From positions 1 through 33,516 of the forward strand of contig NZ_JAKJIB010000011.1 of NCBI RefSeq assembly GCF_021864505.1: DNA of 33,516 nt. Direction: 5' to 3'. Shown piece after piece: positions 8,430 through 15,724 of the stretch (positions are counted from its first letter, which is position 1; every line of letters starts with the position of its first letter). The notes beneath the pieces were generated by a model. The model was not told where the DNA came from. It was given only the letters and a program-made list of their open reading frames with translations, and did not search any database. The position numbers and the translations under genes are program-made. Source of the DNA: Falsiroseomonas oryziterrae (GTDB taxonomy: Bacteria; Pseudomonadota; Alphaproteobacteria; Acetobacterales; Acetobacteraceae).

Positions 8430-8600
8430 GGTGGCACATCGGCGGAGGTGGCGGAGGTGATCCTGGTCGCCGTCAGCAATGGCACCGCCCGTTTGCGCTG
8501 TGTCGCGACCGAGGGCATCCGCGCCTGGGTCGCGGCGCACCGCGAAACCTCCGAGGAAGCGTACATCGCCGTCATGCGACGCGAGGTGGGGCTTGGCTGA
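8430..8600 (+). pseudogene. C-terminal remnant of a short-chain dehydrogenase (SDR)
   Basis: The last 55 residues before the stop at 8600 read TSAEVAEVILVAVSNGTARL, then VATEGIRAWVAAHRETSEE and AYIAVMRREVGL. This is the typical tail of SDR oxidoreductases of the type regulated by YqhC-like AraC proteins ('AEVI..A.TDG...LRYVAT.DI..L...R...SEE.Y...MR'). The Rossmann fold, the catalytic YxxxK and the N-terminus are missing. The text upstream of about 8430 in this frame is not SDR-like. The AraC stop at 8374 lies only about 55 bases before, so an internal deletion removed most of the SDR gene. Confidence 0.65.
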
Positions 8601-9156
8601 GACGCAAGCGCCGGTGGTGACGCGACTGCCGTGGCAGGAGGTCTTGCGGTACCTCGATCCGGCACGGCGGCTCGATCCTTTCGATCCGCGGGTCGCCGGC
8701 ACGCCGGCGCTCGGGCTCGACCTGCCCGGCAGCGACCTCGACATTCTCTGTCATGCGCCGGATCCCGATGCGTTCCTCGCCGTGCTCTGGCCGCTGTGCT
8801 CAGGCTGGCCGGGGTTCGCGGTGTGGCAATGGCGCGGCGCGTACCGCCCGCTGGTGGCACGCTTCCAGGCCGGCGGCTGGGAGGTCGAGATCTTCGCAGC
8901 CGGTGAACCGGTCGAACAGCAGATGGCATGGCGGCATGCCCGCATCGAGGCCAGGCTGCTGCGGATTGGCGGCACGGCGTTTCGAGACCGCGTGATGGAT
9001 CGGCGGCGGCAGGGCCTGAAGACAGAACCTGCCTTCGCGGCGGTACTGGGGCTTGAGGGGGACCCGTATCGCGCGCTGCTCGCATGCGAGGGTTGCGACG
9101 ACGACGCACTGCGACGGCTGGTCGAAAGCCGGGCGCTGGCGCCAAACCAACGATGA
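8593..9156 (+). CDS. DUF4269-family protein (nucleotidyltransferase-like)
   Basis: The 187-residue protein matches the DUF4269 family in length and wording: FDPRVAGTPALGLDLPGSDLDI, with GSDLDI resembling the metal-binding GS..D.D of nucleotidyltransferases, then WEVEIFAAGEPVEQQMAWRH, then RIEARLLRIGG and QGLKTEPAFAAVLGLEGDPY. The family's biochemical function is unknown; the nucleotidyltransferase link is inferred from GSxxDxD and the later acidic VEIFAAG strand. No in-frame ATG exists at a sensible place. TTG at 8593 gives AETQAPVVTRLPW, with GAGGTGGGG just upstream, and overlaps the SDR stop by 8 bases. Its ribosome site thus lies inside the SDR tail, which may be why that piece survives. 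Confidence 0.8.
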   Translation: MAETQAPVVTRLPWQEVLRYLDPARRLDPFDPRVAGTPALGLDLPGSDLDILCHAPDPDAFLAVLWPLCSGWPGFAVWQWRGAYRPLVARFQAGGWEVEIFAAGEPVEQQMAWRHARIEARLLRIGGTAFRDRVMDRRRQGLKTEPAFAAVLGLEGDPYRALLACEGCDDDALRRLVESRALAPNQR

Positions 9157-9616
9157 CGCGCCCGATGCGAGTCACGCCGGCGGTTGGACGGCATGGTAGG
9201 CGGAGTGCTCGGAAAACACCGTGGCTCGCAACCGAGCGATGGAGATCTGCGTTTCATCCTGCGCGGCGCGCCATGCACCCAGCGTCTGCGCAGCCCCATG
9301 GCTGCGGCGCTTGAGCGCCCACCGCTCACAGAGGGTGGAGTTCTCGGTTCCCACCGCTGCTCCAGTCGGCCTTTCCCAGAACGCTCTCCATTGCCGTTCG
9401 GACCGCGCGGAAGCGCCTGTCTGGCCGAGGTTCGCGTACCAACCTTGATGGTGCAGGGACGGAACGACGGGCCAAGAACCCTTTCCGAACGCCAAAGACT
9501 CTCCGGACCTTGAGAGTTGGACGAGCTTACCCTCAAGTTTATGCGCTGTTCGACTTGGGTGTGGGACTATACAGCCATGAACGGCGCCGGGTTTGCCGGA
9601 GGCTGTTTGGTGTGGG
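9157..9616. other. About 460 bases with no recognised gene
   Basis: Open frames exist on both strands, but none has a recognisable domain or a convincing start. On the minus strand the text RLRATVFSEHSAYHAV near 9190-9240 and FWERPTGAAVGTEN near 9330-9390 looks protein-like, without a family I can name. On the plus strand VRVPTLMVQGRNDG near 9430-9475 resembles an alpha/beta-hydrolase strand but stands alone. The stretch lies between the DUF4269 gene and two IS fragments, so decayed sequence is the simplest reading. Confidence 0.4.
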
Positions 9617-9725
9617 TTACGCTGCCAGGGGAGTGGCCTCCTGTGCGGCATAGTAGCGCGCTTCCGCCTCGGCGGGCGGGATGTTCCCGATTGGCTCGAG
9701 GAGGGCGGCGGTTGTTGAACCAGTC
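9617..9725 (-). pseudogene. 3' end of a second IS3-family transposase (orfB), truncated and frameshifted
   Basis: On the minus strand the sequence encodes DWFNNRR, then after one extra C the text LLEPIGNIPPAEAEARYYAA and QEATPLAA followed by TAA (9617-9619). 'WFNNRRLLEPIGNIPPAEAE' is the standard C-terminus of many IS3-family orfB transposases and is clearly different from the C-terminus of the neighbouring complete element. Only about 35 codons remain. The upstream end coincides exactly with the inverted repeat of the complete IS at 9726, so that insertion or a later deletion cut this gene. Confidence 0.8.
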
Positions 9726-9739
9726 TGACCCTGCCCCTT
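9726..9739 (+). repeat. Left terminal inverted repeat of the IS
   Basis: TGACCCTGCCCCTT, matching the other end except for one C fewer in the C run. Confidence 0.8.
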
Positions 9740-9751
9740 AATTGCCCTCTT

Positions 9752-10867
9752 TCATGAGCAGAGCCTGTTCTCCGTTTGCCCCGATGCGGGGCGGGTTGCA
9801 AAGGCTGCTGGGGTGAGCCCGTTCAGGCTCGTGTGCGGGCGGGCCGTGTTGTAGTCGCTCCTCCGTGCTTCGATGATGCGGCGCGCCGCAGGCAGGCTGC
9901 CGAACAGGTGCTCGTTCAGGCACTCGTCGCGGAACCGGCCGTTGAAGCTCTCGACAAACCCGTTCTGCTGCGGCTTGCCCGGCGCGATGTAGTGCCAGGC
10001 GACGCCACGCTCCTGCTGCCAGCGCAGCATCGCGTGCGAGGTCAGCTCGGTACCGTTGTCGCTCACGATCAGCGCCGGACGGCCGCGCAGCGCCAGGATC
10101 CGGTCGAGCTCACGCCCGACCCGCAGCCCAGACAGCGAGGTGTCCGCGGCCAGCACCAGACACTCGCGAGTGAAGTCGTCCACCACGGCGAGGACGCGGA
10201 ACCGCCGCCCGCAGGCCAGCGCGTCAGAGACGAAGTCCAGCGACCAGCGTTGGTTCACCCCCTGCGACAGCGCCATCGGCGCCCGCGTGCCCAGCGCGCG
10301 CTTGCGCCCGCCCCGTCGGCGCACCCCAAGACGTTCCGCCCGGTACAGGCGAAACAGCTTCTTGTGGTTCAGCCGGTGCCCCTCCCGCGCCAGCAAGATG
10401 TGCAGGCGCCGGTAGCCAAACCGTCGGCGCTCATTCGCCAGCGCCCGCAGCCGAACGCGGACCGCGCCGACGTCAGGGCGCCGAGAGACGTAGCGGTACG
10501 TCTTCGGGGCCATGCCGACGATCTGGCAGGCGCGCCGCTGCGAGTAGTCCTTCTCATCGATCGCCCGGGTCACGGCGTTTCTCCGCGAGCTGGGCGTCAG
10601 AAATTTTTTTGCCAGCATCTCCCGCAGTGTCGAGACATCGAGCATGGACTCCGCCAGCAGCTTCTTCAGCCGCGCGTTCTCATCCTCGAGGCTCTTCAGC
10701 TTGCGGGCGTCCGACACCTCCATGCCCCCGTACTTCGACCGCCAGGCGTAGAACGTCGCCTCGCTGATCCCGTGCTTGCGGCACAGATCCGGCGCCGGCG
10801 CACCCGCCTGGTGCTCCTTCAGCACGCCAATGATCTGCTCCTGCGTGAACCTCGATCGCTTCATCAT
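9752..10867 (-). CDS. IS3-family transposase, orfA and orfB in a single frame
   Basis: The 371-residue transposase has an N-terminal HTH ([37 protein letters not shown]) and a leucine-zipper-like region ([18 protein letters not shown]), which together equal OrfA. The OrfB part has a HTH_21-like segment and an rve DDE core: first Asp in RWSLDFVSD, second Asp in [10 protein letters not shown], and Glu in [14 protein letters not shown], with the final [14 protein letters not shown]. All three catalytic residues are present, so the enzyme looks active. In most relatives OrfA and OrfB are separate frames joined by -1 frameshifting. Here they are continuous through [19 protein letters not shown], the join lying on a run of seven A (10604-10610). 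The MMKRSRF start lies 57 bases inside the right end. Confidence 0.92.
   Translation of the reverse strand: MMKRSRFTQEQIIGVLKEHQAGAPAPDLCRKHGISEATFYAWRSKYGGMEVSDARKLKSLEDENARLKKLLAESMLDVSTLREMLAKKFLTPSSRRNAVTRAIDEKDYSQRRACQIVGMAPKTYRYVSRRPDVGAVRVRLRALANERRRFGYRRLHILLAREGHRLNHKKLFRLYRAERLGVRRRGGRKRALGTRAPMALSQGVNQRWSLDFVSDALACGRRFRVLAVVDDFTRECLVLAADTSLSGLRVGRELDRILALRGRPALIVSDNGTELTSHAMLRWQQERGVAWHYIAPGKPQQNGFVESFNGRFRDECLNEHLFGSLPAARRIIEARRSDYNTARPHTSLNGLTPAAFATRPASGQTENRLCS
10601..10610 (-). other. A7-T3 slippery tract at the orfA/orfB junction of the IS
   Basis: On the coding strand the sequence is GCAAAAAAATTTCTGA. With seven A the frame continues into orfB. With six it would end orfA in -KNF and a TGA, the arrangement typical of related elements. 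The tract is the expected site of programmed -1 slippage. Confidence 0.55.
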
Positions 10868-10909
10868 CCGTCTCCCTTCGACGGACTCTAGCTCGGGGCG
10901 GGGACATCC

Positions 10910-10924
10910 AAGGGGGCAGGGTCA
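10910..10924 (-). repeat. Right terminal inverted repeat of the IS
   Basis: Read on the minus strand this is TGACCCTGCCCCCTT. It is the partner of the left repeat and lies 43 bases outside the transposase start. Confidence 0.8.
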
Positions 10925-10950
10925 AACTGTGTTGGCCGCGGCCGCTAGTC

Positions 10951-13206
10951 TCAATCGTCCTCGGCGGACGCCTCTTCGGGCGCTCGCGTAGAGCGTAAGG
11001 GAACACCCGGGGCGAAGGAGAGCATCTCGAAGGTCAATGCGCCCTCCTCGAAGCGCGCGCTAACCGAGACGCAGCCTCGCGCCGCGTCGAGCTCAGCCCT
11101 GACCGAGAGCGGTAGGCCAGAGCCACCGGTCAGAACTTCCGAATGCAGAGTCAGCCTTGCGTCATTTGCGCCCGGCGTCGCAAGGCAGCGGCACTCCACC
11201 ATCACGAAAGGGTCGCGAAGCAGCGGCGCGAAGGAGGCCGCCAGCCCCCCTCTAAGGTCCGGTGAACAGAGCGGCGAGCGGTCGTGCCAGATCAAGCCGG
11301 GGCGGGCCGCATAGGGAACGCTCGGCATCGCGAGCGCGAGCAGCCGCAGCAGCGGCGCGGCTGCAGGTGTGATCGAGATCATGCGCCAAGCATCGGCGTC
11401 GGCCCGCGACACCATCTCGCCGCCGCCCCGGCCGGCCGCATGGTGATGTCGCCCCCAGTCGTCGAGAAAGACCTCGATGGTTTCCGCGTTCCGTTCGTCG
11501 GGCGCGAATGAGGCGGGAACCTTCCCTCTGGCTTCGACGGACCAAAGCGCCTGGCCTGGCACCATGCCCGTCAGCAACGTGCGTACCGCGGGATCCGCAA
11601 GTGCGGCTGCAAGGACGGTGCCCTCGGGCGGGACGCCTGCCGCGTGCCATCGCAACAAGCCTTCGCCTGGGGCCGCCTCGGTCAGGAAGTTCGCCACACG
11701 GAAACGCGCCGTCATCGCACCCGGCGTCGCGGCCCTCTGCGCCTGGATGTGCAAGTGGGGCGTGGGCGACCGGCCGGAGTTCCCCACCAGACCAATCTGG
11801 CTGCCCGCGACCACGCGCATGCCGGGCGCGCACGGGATGCTCCATTGCTTAAGGTGCGCCAGCATCGCCCAGCCGCCCTGGTCAAGCCGGATGATAACGT
11901 GGTTGCCCCAGTTCTCCTGGAAGTTTGACACGCCCAGTGGGTTGTCAGCGACGTCGTTCCGCACGTGTTCGACCACGCCTGCCGCGGGTGCGTAGACCGC
12001 TGCCTCCCAGAGCGATGGCCGTGCGTCCGACGAGCCGTCGGTGGCGGGCCGCTGCAGGTCAAGCGCGTGGCGCCAGCGCCCAGCATGGCTCAGCTTTCCG
12101 GAGAACCCCTGCGTCACCTCGGCGGTGCCGGCTAGAGGCACGCCAAGCAGAGGCTCCCGGCTGCCCCAGCGGAGGGCTTCAAGGGCGGCGCCGCGCCAAG
12201 CCTCTTCCGGCGGCGACGAGGGAAGTGGGTTGCGCAATAGAACGCCGCGCTGTTCGGCCGACAGCAGCGCACCGATGCCGATCCAAACGGTCAGCCCGAG
12301 CGGGATCGGCAGGTAAGCGGCGGGCGATCCGCCGAATAGGTGCTGCAGCCCGATTGCTGCGACGGCAGCGAAGGCGCCCGCGGCTGCGGCAACCGGCAGG
12401 GAGCCGCGGGAGGGCAGGTACTGGACCGTCCCGAGCGCCATGCCGGCAAGGAAGAAGTTGTAGGAGGTCGGCAACCAGTAGTGCATGTCGCCGAGCTTCA
12501 GGAAGCTCTGCGCCGCCAAGACGCCGGCGATCCAGCCCACCAAGCCGCAGACGAACATGAGACGCGACCACGCGAGGATGACCCCTGCCATCAGCAGTCC
12601 GGCCCAGGGCGTGGGTGAGAACACCAGCGCGCCCAGCGAGCGCAGCAGCGCCATGACCCAGTCCGCCGCGGTAACGGGCGCGCTGCCCCAATCCATCGTC
12701 AGGATGGCGCGGTACGTCCAATCCGGAAAGACGAGGAAGTAGAAGCTGGCGACCACGCAATACGCCCAGACGAGCGGGGGCAGCGACGTGTTCTCCAGCG
12801 CGTGCCGGATTGCTGCCGCGAGAACTGCGGCGAGCCCTGCCGCCGCGGCAACGAGCCCCGCCTGCGCGATCAAGGAGAGGCCCGCAGGGCCCGTCATCCA
12901 GCCCGTTGCCACGGCGGCGAGAAAGGCGTTCGCCTTGAGGCAGCCCTCATGTCCGGTGATGTCGTCGTTTCCGCTCAGGCGCCGGACGGCCTCGCCGACC
13001 AGGATGCCAAGGACCCCGGACAGCAGCAGCCGCGGCTGAGCGGCTAGCGCCAGCCACATCAGCGCGCCGGCCCAGGCTCCGCGCACAAGCACGATGCCGG
13101 CTACGGGATGAAGGAAGAGTTCGGCCGCCAGCGTGGCCCGGCGCGCGAGCGGCGCGGGCAGGGCCGAGGCGTCGGGAAGCCGGCGGCTTAGCCGCACCGG
13201 CATCAT
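10951..13206 (-). CDS. Urea-transporter-fold membrane protein fused to an M23 (LytM) peptidase-like domain
   Basis: The protein has 751 residues. Residues 25-320 form about ten membrane segments with the two-repeat pattern of UT/SLC14 urea channels: GHEGCLKANAFLAAVATG in repeat one and TSYNFFLAGMALG in repeat two (the 'GxxxxNxxLxxxAxG' filter motifs), with LENTSLPPLVWAY between them. Residues 355-490 form an M23 beta domain: VTQGFSGKLSH, RWRHALDL (383 Asp), VYAPAAGVVEHV, GNHVIIRL, MLAHL (His451), QIGLVGNSGRSPTPHLHI (His484, His486). The first zinc His of HxxxD is shifted: Arg379 stands at the canonical place with His380 beside it. The remaining 260 residues are unassigned and beta-rich. The M23 part follows the last helix, most likely on the periplasmic side. 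It is the last gene of the PqqD operon, overlapping the previous gene by ATGA. Confidence 0.85.
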   Translation of the reverse strand: MMPVRLSRRLPDASALPAPLARRATLAAELFLHPVAGIVLVRGAWAGALMWLALAAQPRLLLSGVLGILVGEAVRRLSGNDDITGHEGCLKANAFLAAVATGWMTGPAGLSLIAQAGLVAAAAGLAAVLAAAIRHALENTSLPPLVWAYCVVASFYFLVFPDWTYRAILTMDWGSAPVTAADWVMALLRSLGALVFSPTPWAGLLMAGVILAWSRLMFVCGLVGWIAGVLAAQSFLKLGDMHYWLPTSYNFFLAGMALGTVQYLPSRGSLPVAAAAGAFAAVAAIGLQHLFGGSPAAYLPIPLGLTVWIGIGALLSAEQRGVLLRNPLPSSPPEEAWRGAALEALRWGSREPLLGVPLAGTAEVTQGFSGKLSHAGRWRHALDLQRPATDGSSDARPSLWEAAVYAPAAGVVEHVRNDVADNPLGVSNFQENWGNHVIIRLDQGGWAMLAHLKQWSIPCAPGMRVVAGSQIGLVGNSGRSPTPHLHIQAQRAATPGAMTARFRVANFLTEAAPGEGLLRWHAAGVPPEGTVLAAALADPAVRTLLTGMVPGQALWSVEARGKVPASFAPDERNAETIEVFLDDWGRHHHAAGRGGGEMVSRADADAWRMISITPAAAPLLRLLALAMPSVPYAARPGLIWHDRSPLCSPDLRGGLAASFAPLLRDPFVMVECRCLATPGANDARLTLHSEVLTGGSGLPLSVRAELDAARGCVSVSARFEEGALTFEMLSFAPGVPLRSTRAPEEASAEDD

Positions 13207-14636
13207 ACGGTGCCGAGGTGCCCTGGCAGGCGCTCAAGCCCGGCGATGTCCTCGAGCGTCTCGGCCTGCCGAATGAGCTCGGCCTTGCCCTGCTCCGTGA
13301 TCATTGCCATCGCCGGGCGGCCGAAGATGAACTGCATGGACTGGTTCGAGTTGTAGGCTCCCACCGGATACAGCGTCAGCAGGTCGCCTGTCTCTAGCAG
13401 GGGCAGTTCGGCCTGCTCGCGGACGACATCGATTGCCATGCAGAGCGGCCCATACAGGCGCACAGGCGTCGGCGCCGTGTTGGTGGCGCGGGCCGGCATA
13501 GCCTCGATCCGGAACCACGCCGCCGTATAGAGGAGGTTGATCCCGGCATCGAGCACGTAGCCCGTGCGGGCCTCGTTGCCGCGGAGCGCCTGCTCCTTGT
13601 AGGCGAGGCCGGCAAGGTCGCCGCCGGCGCTGAGCGTTGGCCTGCTGCCCTTCACCGCGGCGATGCGCGTGACGAGATAGCCGGCCTCGTCCACCAAGTG
13701 GCGTCCATTCTCCATCCGCAACAGCGGGCGGCGCTTCGCGGGCAGGGCTTTCAGCACGGCGGTGATGGCGTCCGCATATGCATCCACCGGCGGCACGGCG
13801 CGCTCCGCTGGGCCGGCCATGCCATGCAGCAGGCTCACCGACGGCAGGCCCCCGCCCAGGTTTAGGCAAGGGACGAGATGGCCGTGTCGCTGCTCGATAG
13901 CGTCACGCAGCGCCAGCATCTTCCGCGCTGCGACCGCATAGGCCTCAGGCAGCAGGATGTAGGTGCCGATATGGGTGTGCAGTGTGTGCAACCGCAGCTT
14001 CCGGTTCCGCACGACGCGCGCGGCAGCGCGCTCCGCCTCGCCGTCGGCGAGCGCGAAGCCGAACTTCGACCACATTGGCCGGATGCCGGTGTCTACCAGC
14101 AGGCGGAGCCCCACCTCCACCGGCGCGGGCGCGGCGGCCGCGATGTCCTCGACCAGGCCGAGCTCATCCCAGTTGTCGATCTGCACGAGCGCGCCCTCGG
14201 CCATGGCGCGCTCGAGGTCGGCGCGCGGCTTCGCCGGCCCGTTCAGCACGATCTCCCTCGCGGCATAGCCGAGCCGGCGGGCCTTCGCGTACTCGAATCC
14301 CGACGCGGCATCGGCGATCCAGCCCTCTGAGCGGAATACCTGGCAGACAGCGTCGAGGTGGTTAGTCTTGAACGACCAGGCAAACTCCGACTTCGCGTAG
14401 CGACTGCGGAAGGCCTCGCGCATCGCCTTCGCCTTCTCACGCAGCGTCCGCTCGGAAAAGACGAAGAGCGGCGTGCCGAAGCTACGCGCCAGATCGGCGA
14501 CCAGGACGCCGTCTATCGCCTCGCGGAAGCTGGCCTCCTTGCCGCGAGAGAACGCGTTGCGTTCGATAGCGGATTCGATCGGCTGGCGCCCGAGTTCGTC
14601 CGTGATGGTGGGGGGGAAGTAGGTCAGGGGCATCAC
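13203..14636 (-). CDS. Fold-type III PLP-dependent decarboxylase, diaminopimelate-decarboxylase-like
   Basis: The 477-residue protein has the alanine-racemase-like barrel plus beta domain of DAP/ornithine-type decarboxylases. PLP-binding Lys90 lies in EFAWSFKTNHLDAV; HTHIGTY (near 222) and CLNLGGGLP (near 261) grip the cofactor; VLDAGINLL (361-369) and GPLCMAIDVV with Cys399 match the second half, and VGAYNSNQSMQF carries the cofactor-contacting Tyr428. Two features differ from housekeeping LysA: ENGRHLV in place of the usual EPGRxxV, and C-M-A-I-D in place of C-E-S/T-x-D. It is about 60 residues longer than LysA. This argues for a different amino-acid or peptide-bound substrate. The start is GTG 14636 (GTGA overlap) or ATG 14633. 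It is coupled to the ATP-grasp ligase upstream and the transporter/peptidase downstream. Confidence 0.88.
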   Translation of the reverse strand: MMPLTYFPPTITDELGRQPIESAIERNAFSRGKEASFREAIDGVLVADLARSFGTPLFVFSERTLREKAKAMREAFRSRYAKSEFAWSFKTNHLDAVCQVFRSEGWIADAASGFEYAKARRLGYAAREIVLNGPAKPRADLERAMAEGALVQIDNWDELGLVEDIAAAAPAPVEVGLRLLVDTGIRPMWSKFGFALADGEAERAAARVVRNRKLRLHTLHTHIGTYILLPEAYAVAARKMLALRDAIEQRHGHLVPCLNLGGGLPSVSLLHGMAGPAERAVPPVDAYADAITAVLKALPAKRRPLLRMENGRHLVDEAGYLVTRIAAVKGSRPTLSAGGDLAGLAYKEQALRGNEARTGYVLDAGINLLYTAAWFRIEAMPARATNTAPTPVRLYGPLCMAIDVVREQAELPLLETGDLLTLYPVGAYNSNQSMQFIFGRPAMAMITEQGKAELIRQAETLEDIAGLERLPGHLGTV

Positions 14637-15724
14637 GCGGCCTCACTGGTCCCAGCCGCCTCGGCGAACTGCTCGCCGGTGAGGCGCGCGATGTCGGCTA
14701 TGTCGCCGACTAGGTCTGTGCAGTGGCGGATGAACATCTTGCCCGGCGGGCACTGCTTCAGTTCGACACCGCTGCCGCCGCACAGGCGCTCGAAGAAGGC
14801 CGCCGGGAGGTTGCAGTCGATCTTGGCAGGGAAATCGATCCAGGCGGGGAAGCGGGGATTCATCTCCATCAGCACCGGCGGCCGGCCGGGCGCCTTGATG
14901 AATTCGAGCTCGAAGGGCCCGTCCCAGCGAAGAGCCCCGATGATCCGACGCGCGAACTCCTCGATCTCCGGGTTGTCCACCACCAGCCCCGCATATCCTT
15001 TGCCGAGCTTCGTCCGCAGCATCTTGCGGATGGCGCAGAAGGCGACCAGCCCACCCTTGCCGTCGCCGAGGCCGGTCAGATCGTATTCCTCCCCGAAGAC
15101 GGCCTCCTGCGCGAGAACGGGGCCGCCCCAGACACGATGGATGTCGGCGAAGGCCGCGTAGAGCTCGGCCGCCGAGTGCACTGCACGTGCGTCGTACAGC
15201 CGGCCCTTCACGTAGCAGGGATAGCCGATCTCGAGTGCGCGCGCGGCGAGCGTCGCTGCGTCATGCGCCTGCACGGTGCGAGGCGTCGGCACCTCGATGC
15301 GCTGGCAGAACTGCCGAAGATGCGTCTTCGCCATCGCCCGGAGTGAGGTGCGGCTCGGCAACAGCAGCCGCACGCCGAGGTTGGCGAGGTCTTCCTCGAT
15401 ATCGAGATAGTTCACAAGTTCGGAGTCGAGACAGGGGATGATCGCGTTGACCCCCTCCTCCGCGATGACCTGCTTCAGCCGACCCAGCAGCGGCTCTGGC
15501 CCGAGGGCGGGATAGGGCATGAGATGCGCTGCATCGAGGCGGTCGAGCCCGCCGCTGTAGATGCCGCTCTCCATGGGGTCGTAGCAGAGCCCGACGACCT
15601 TCAGCTGCGGCCAGACGCGGCGCAGGCTCTCCGCCACCGCGCCGCCCGGCTGCGGGCTCTCCCCGCGGTGCATGCCGGACACCGCCAGGACGCGCTGGCC
15701 CTCCGGCAGGCGTCTCGCGCTCAT
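14633..15724 (-). CDS. ATP-grasp ligase (CarB/PylC-like)
   Basis: The 363-residue protein has an N-terminal pre-ATP-grasp Rossmann domain (VLAVSGMHRGESPQPGGAVA, VVGLCYDPMESGIYSGGLDR, AIIPCLDSELVNYL). The ATP-grasp core follows: AMAKTHLRQFCQ, Lys173 in YPCYVKGRLYDA, Glu207 in VLAQEAVFGEEYDL, FELEFIK (Glu272/274) and LMEMNPRFPAWI (Glu287, Asn289), so all nucleotide and magnesium ligands look present. Such enzymes join a carboxylate to an amine through an acyl-phosphate. The partners here are probably amino acids or a peptide carboxylate, which I infer from the neighbouring decarboxylase. The protein is cytosolic. It overlaps the PqqD-like gene by ATGA at 15721-15724 and the decarboxylase by GTGA. 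It is not carbamoyl-phosphate synthetase, being far too short. Confidence 0.88.
   Translation of the reverse strand: MSARRLPEGQRVLAVSGMHRGESPQPGGAVAESLRRVWPQLKVVGLCYDPMESGIYSGGLDRLDAAHLMPYPALGPEPLLGRLKQVIAEEGVNAIIPCLDSELVNYLDIEEDLANLGVRLLLPSRTSLRAMAKTHLRQFCQRIEVPTPRTVQAHDAATLAARALEIGYPCYVKGRLYDARAVHSAAELYAAFADIHRVWGGPVLAQEAVFGEEYDLTGLGDGKGGLVAFCAIRKMLRTKLGKGYAGLVVDNPEIEEFARRIIGALRWDGPFELEFIKAPGRPPVLMEMNPRFPAWIDFPAKIDCNLPAAFFERLCGGSGVELKQCPPGKMFIRHCTDLVGDIADIARLTGEQFAEAAGTSEAA

Larger units (their letters stand above)
9726..10924 (-). mobile_element. Complete IS3-family insertion sequence (~1.2 kb)
   Basis: The element is bounded by imperfect inverted repeats beginning TGACCCTGCCCCTT at 9726 and, on the other strand from 10924, TGACCCTGCCCCCTT, so both ends show the TG...CA termini usual for IS3 elements. 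It carries one transposase gene on the minus strand that fills it. The three bases flanking the left end (GTC) and right end (AAC) do not match, so no target-site duplication is visible. The left flank is the cut-off tail of another IS3 transposase and the right flank is the end of the urea-transporter/M23 gene operon. Confidence 0.85.

Noticed and set aside
9430-9475. VRVPTLMVQGRNDG as a piece of an alpha/beta hydrolase
   Set aside because: It is one strand motif without nucleophile or histidine and the flanking frame is not hydrolase-like, so chance similarity is likely.
10951-13206. A plain urea uptake gene
   Set aside because: The gene has no urease or urea amidolyase neighbours, it is coupled to a PLP decarboxylase, and more than half of the protein is not the channel.
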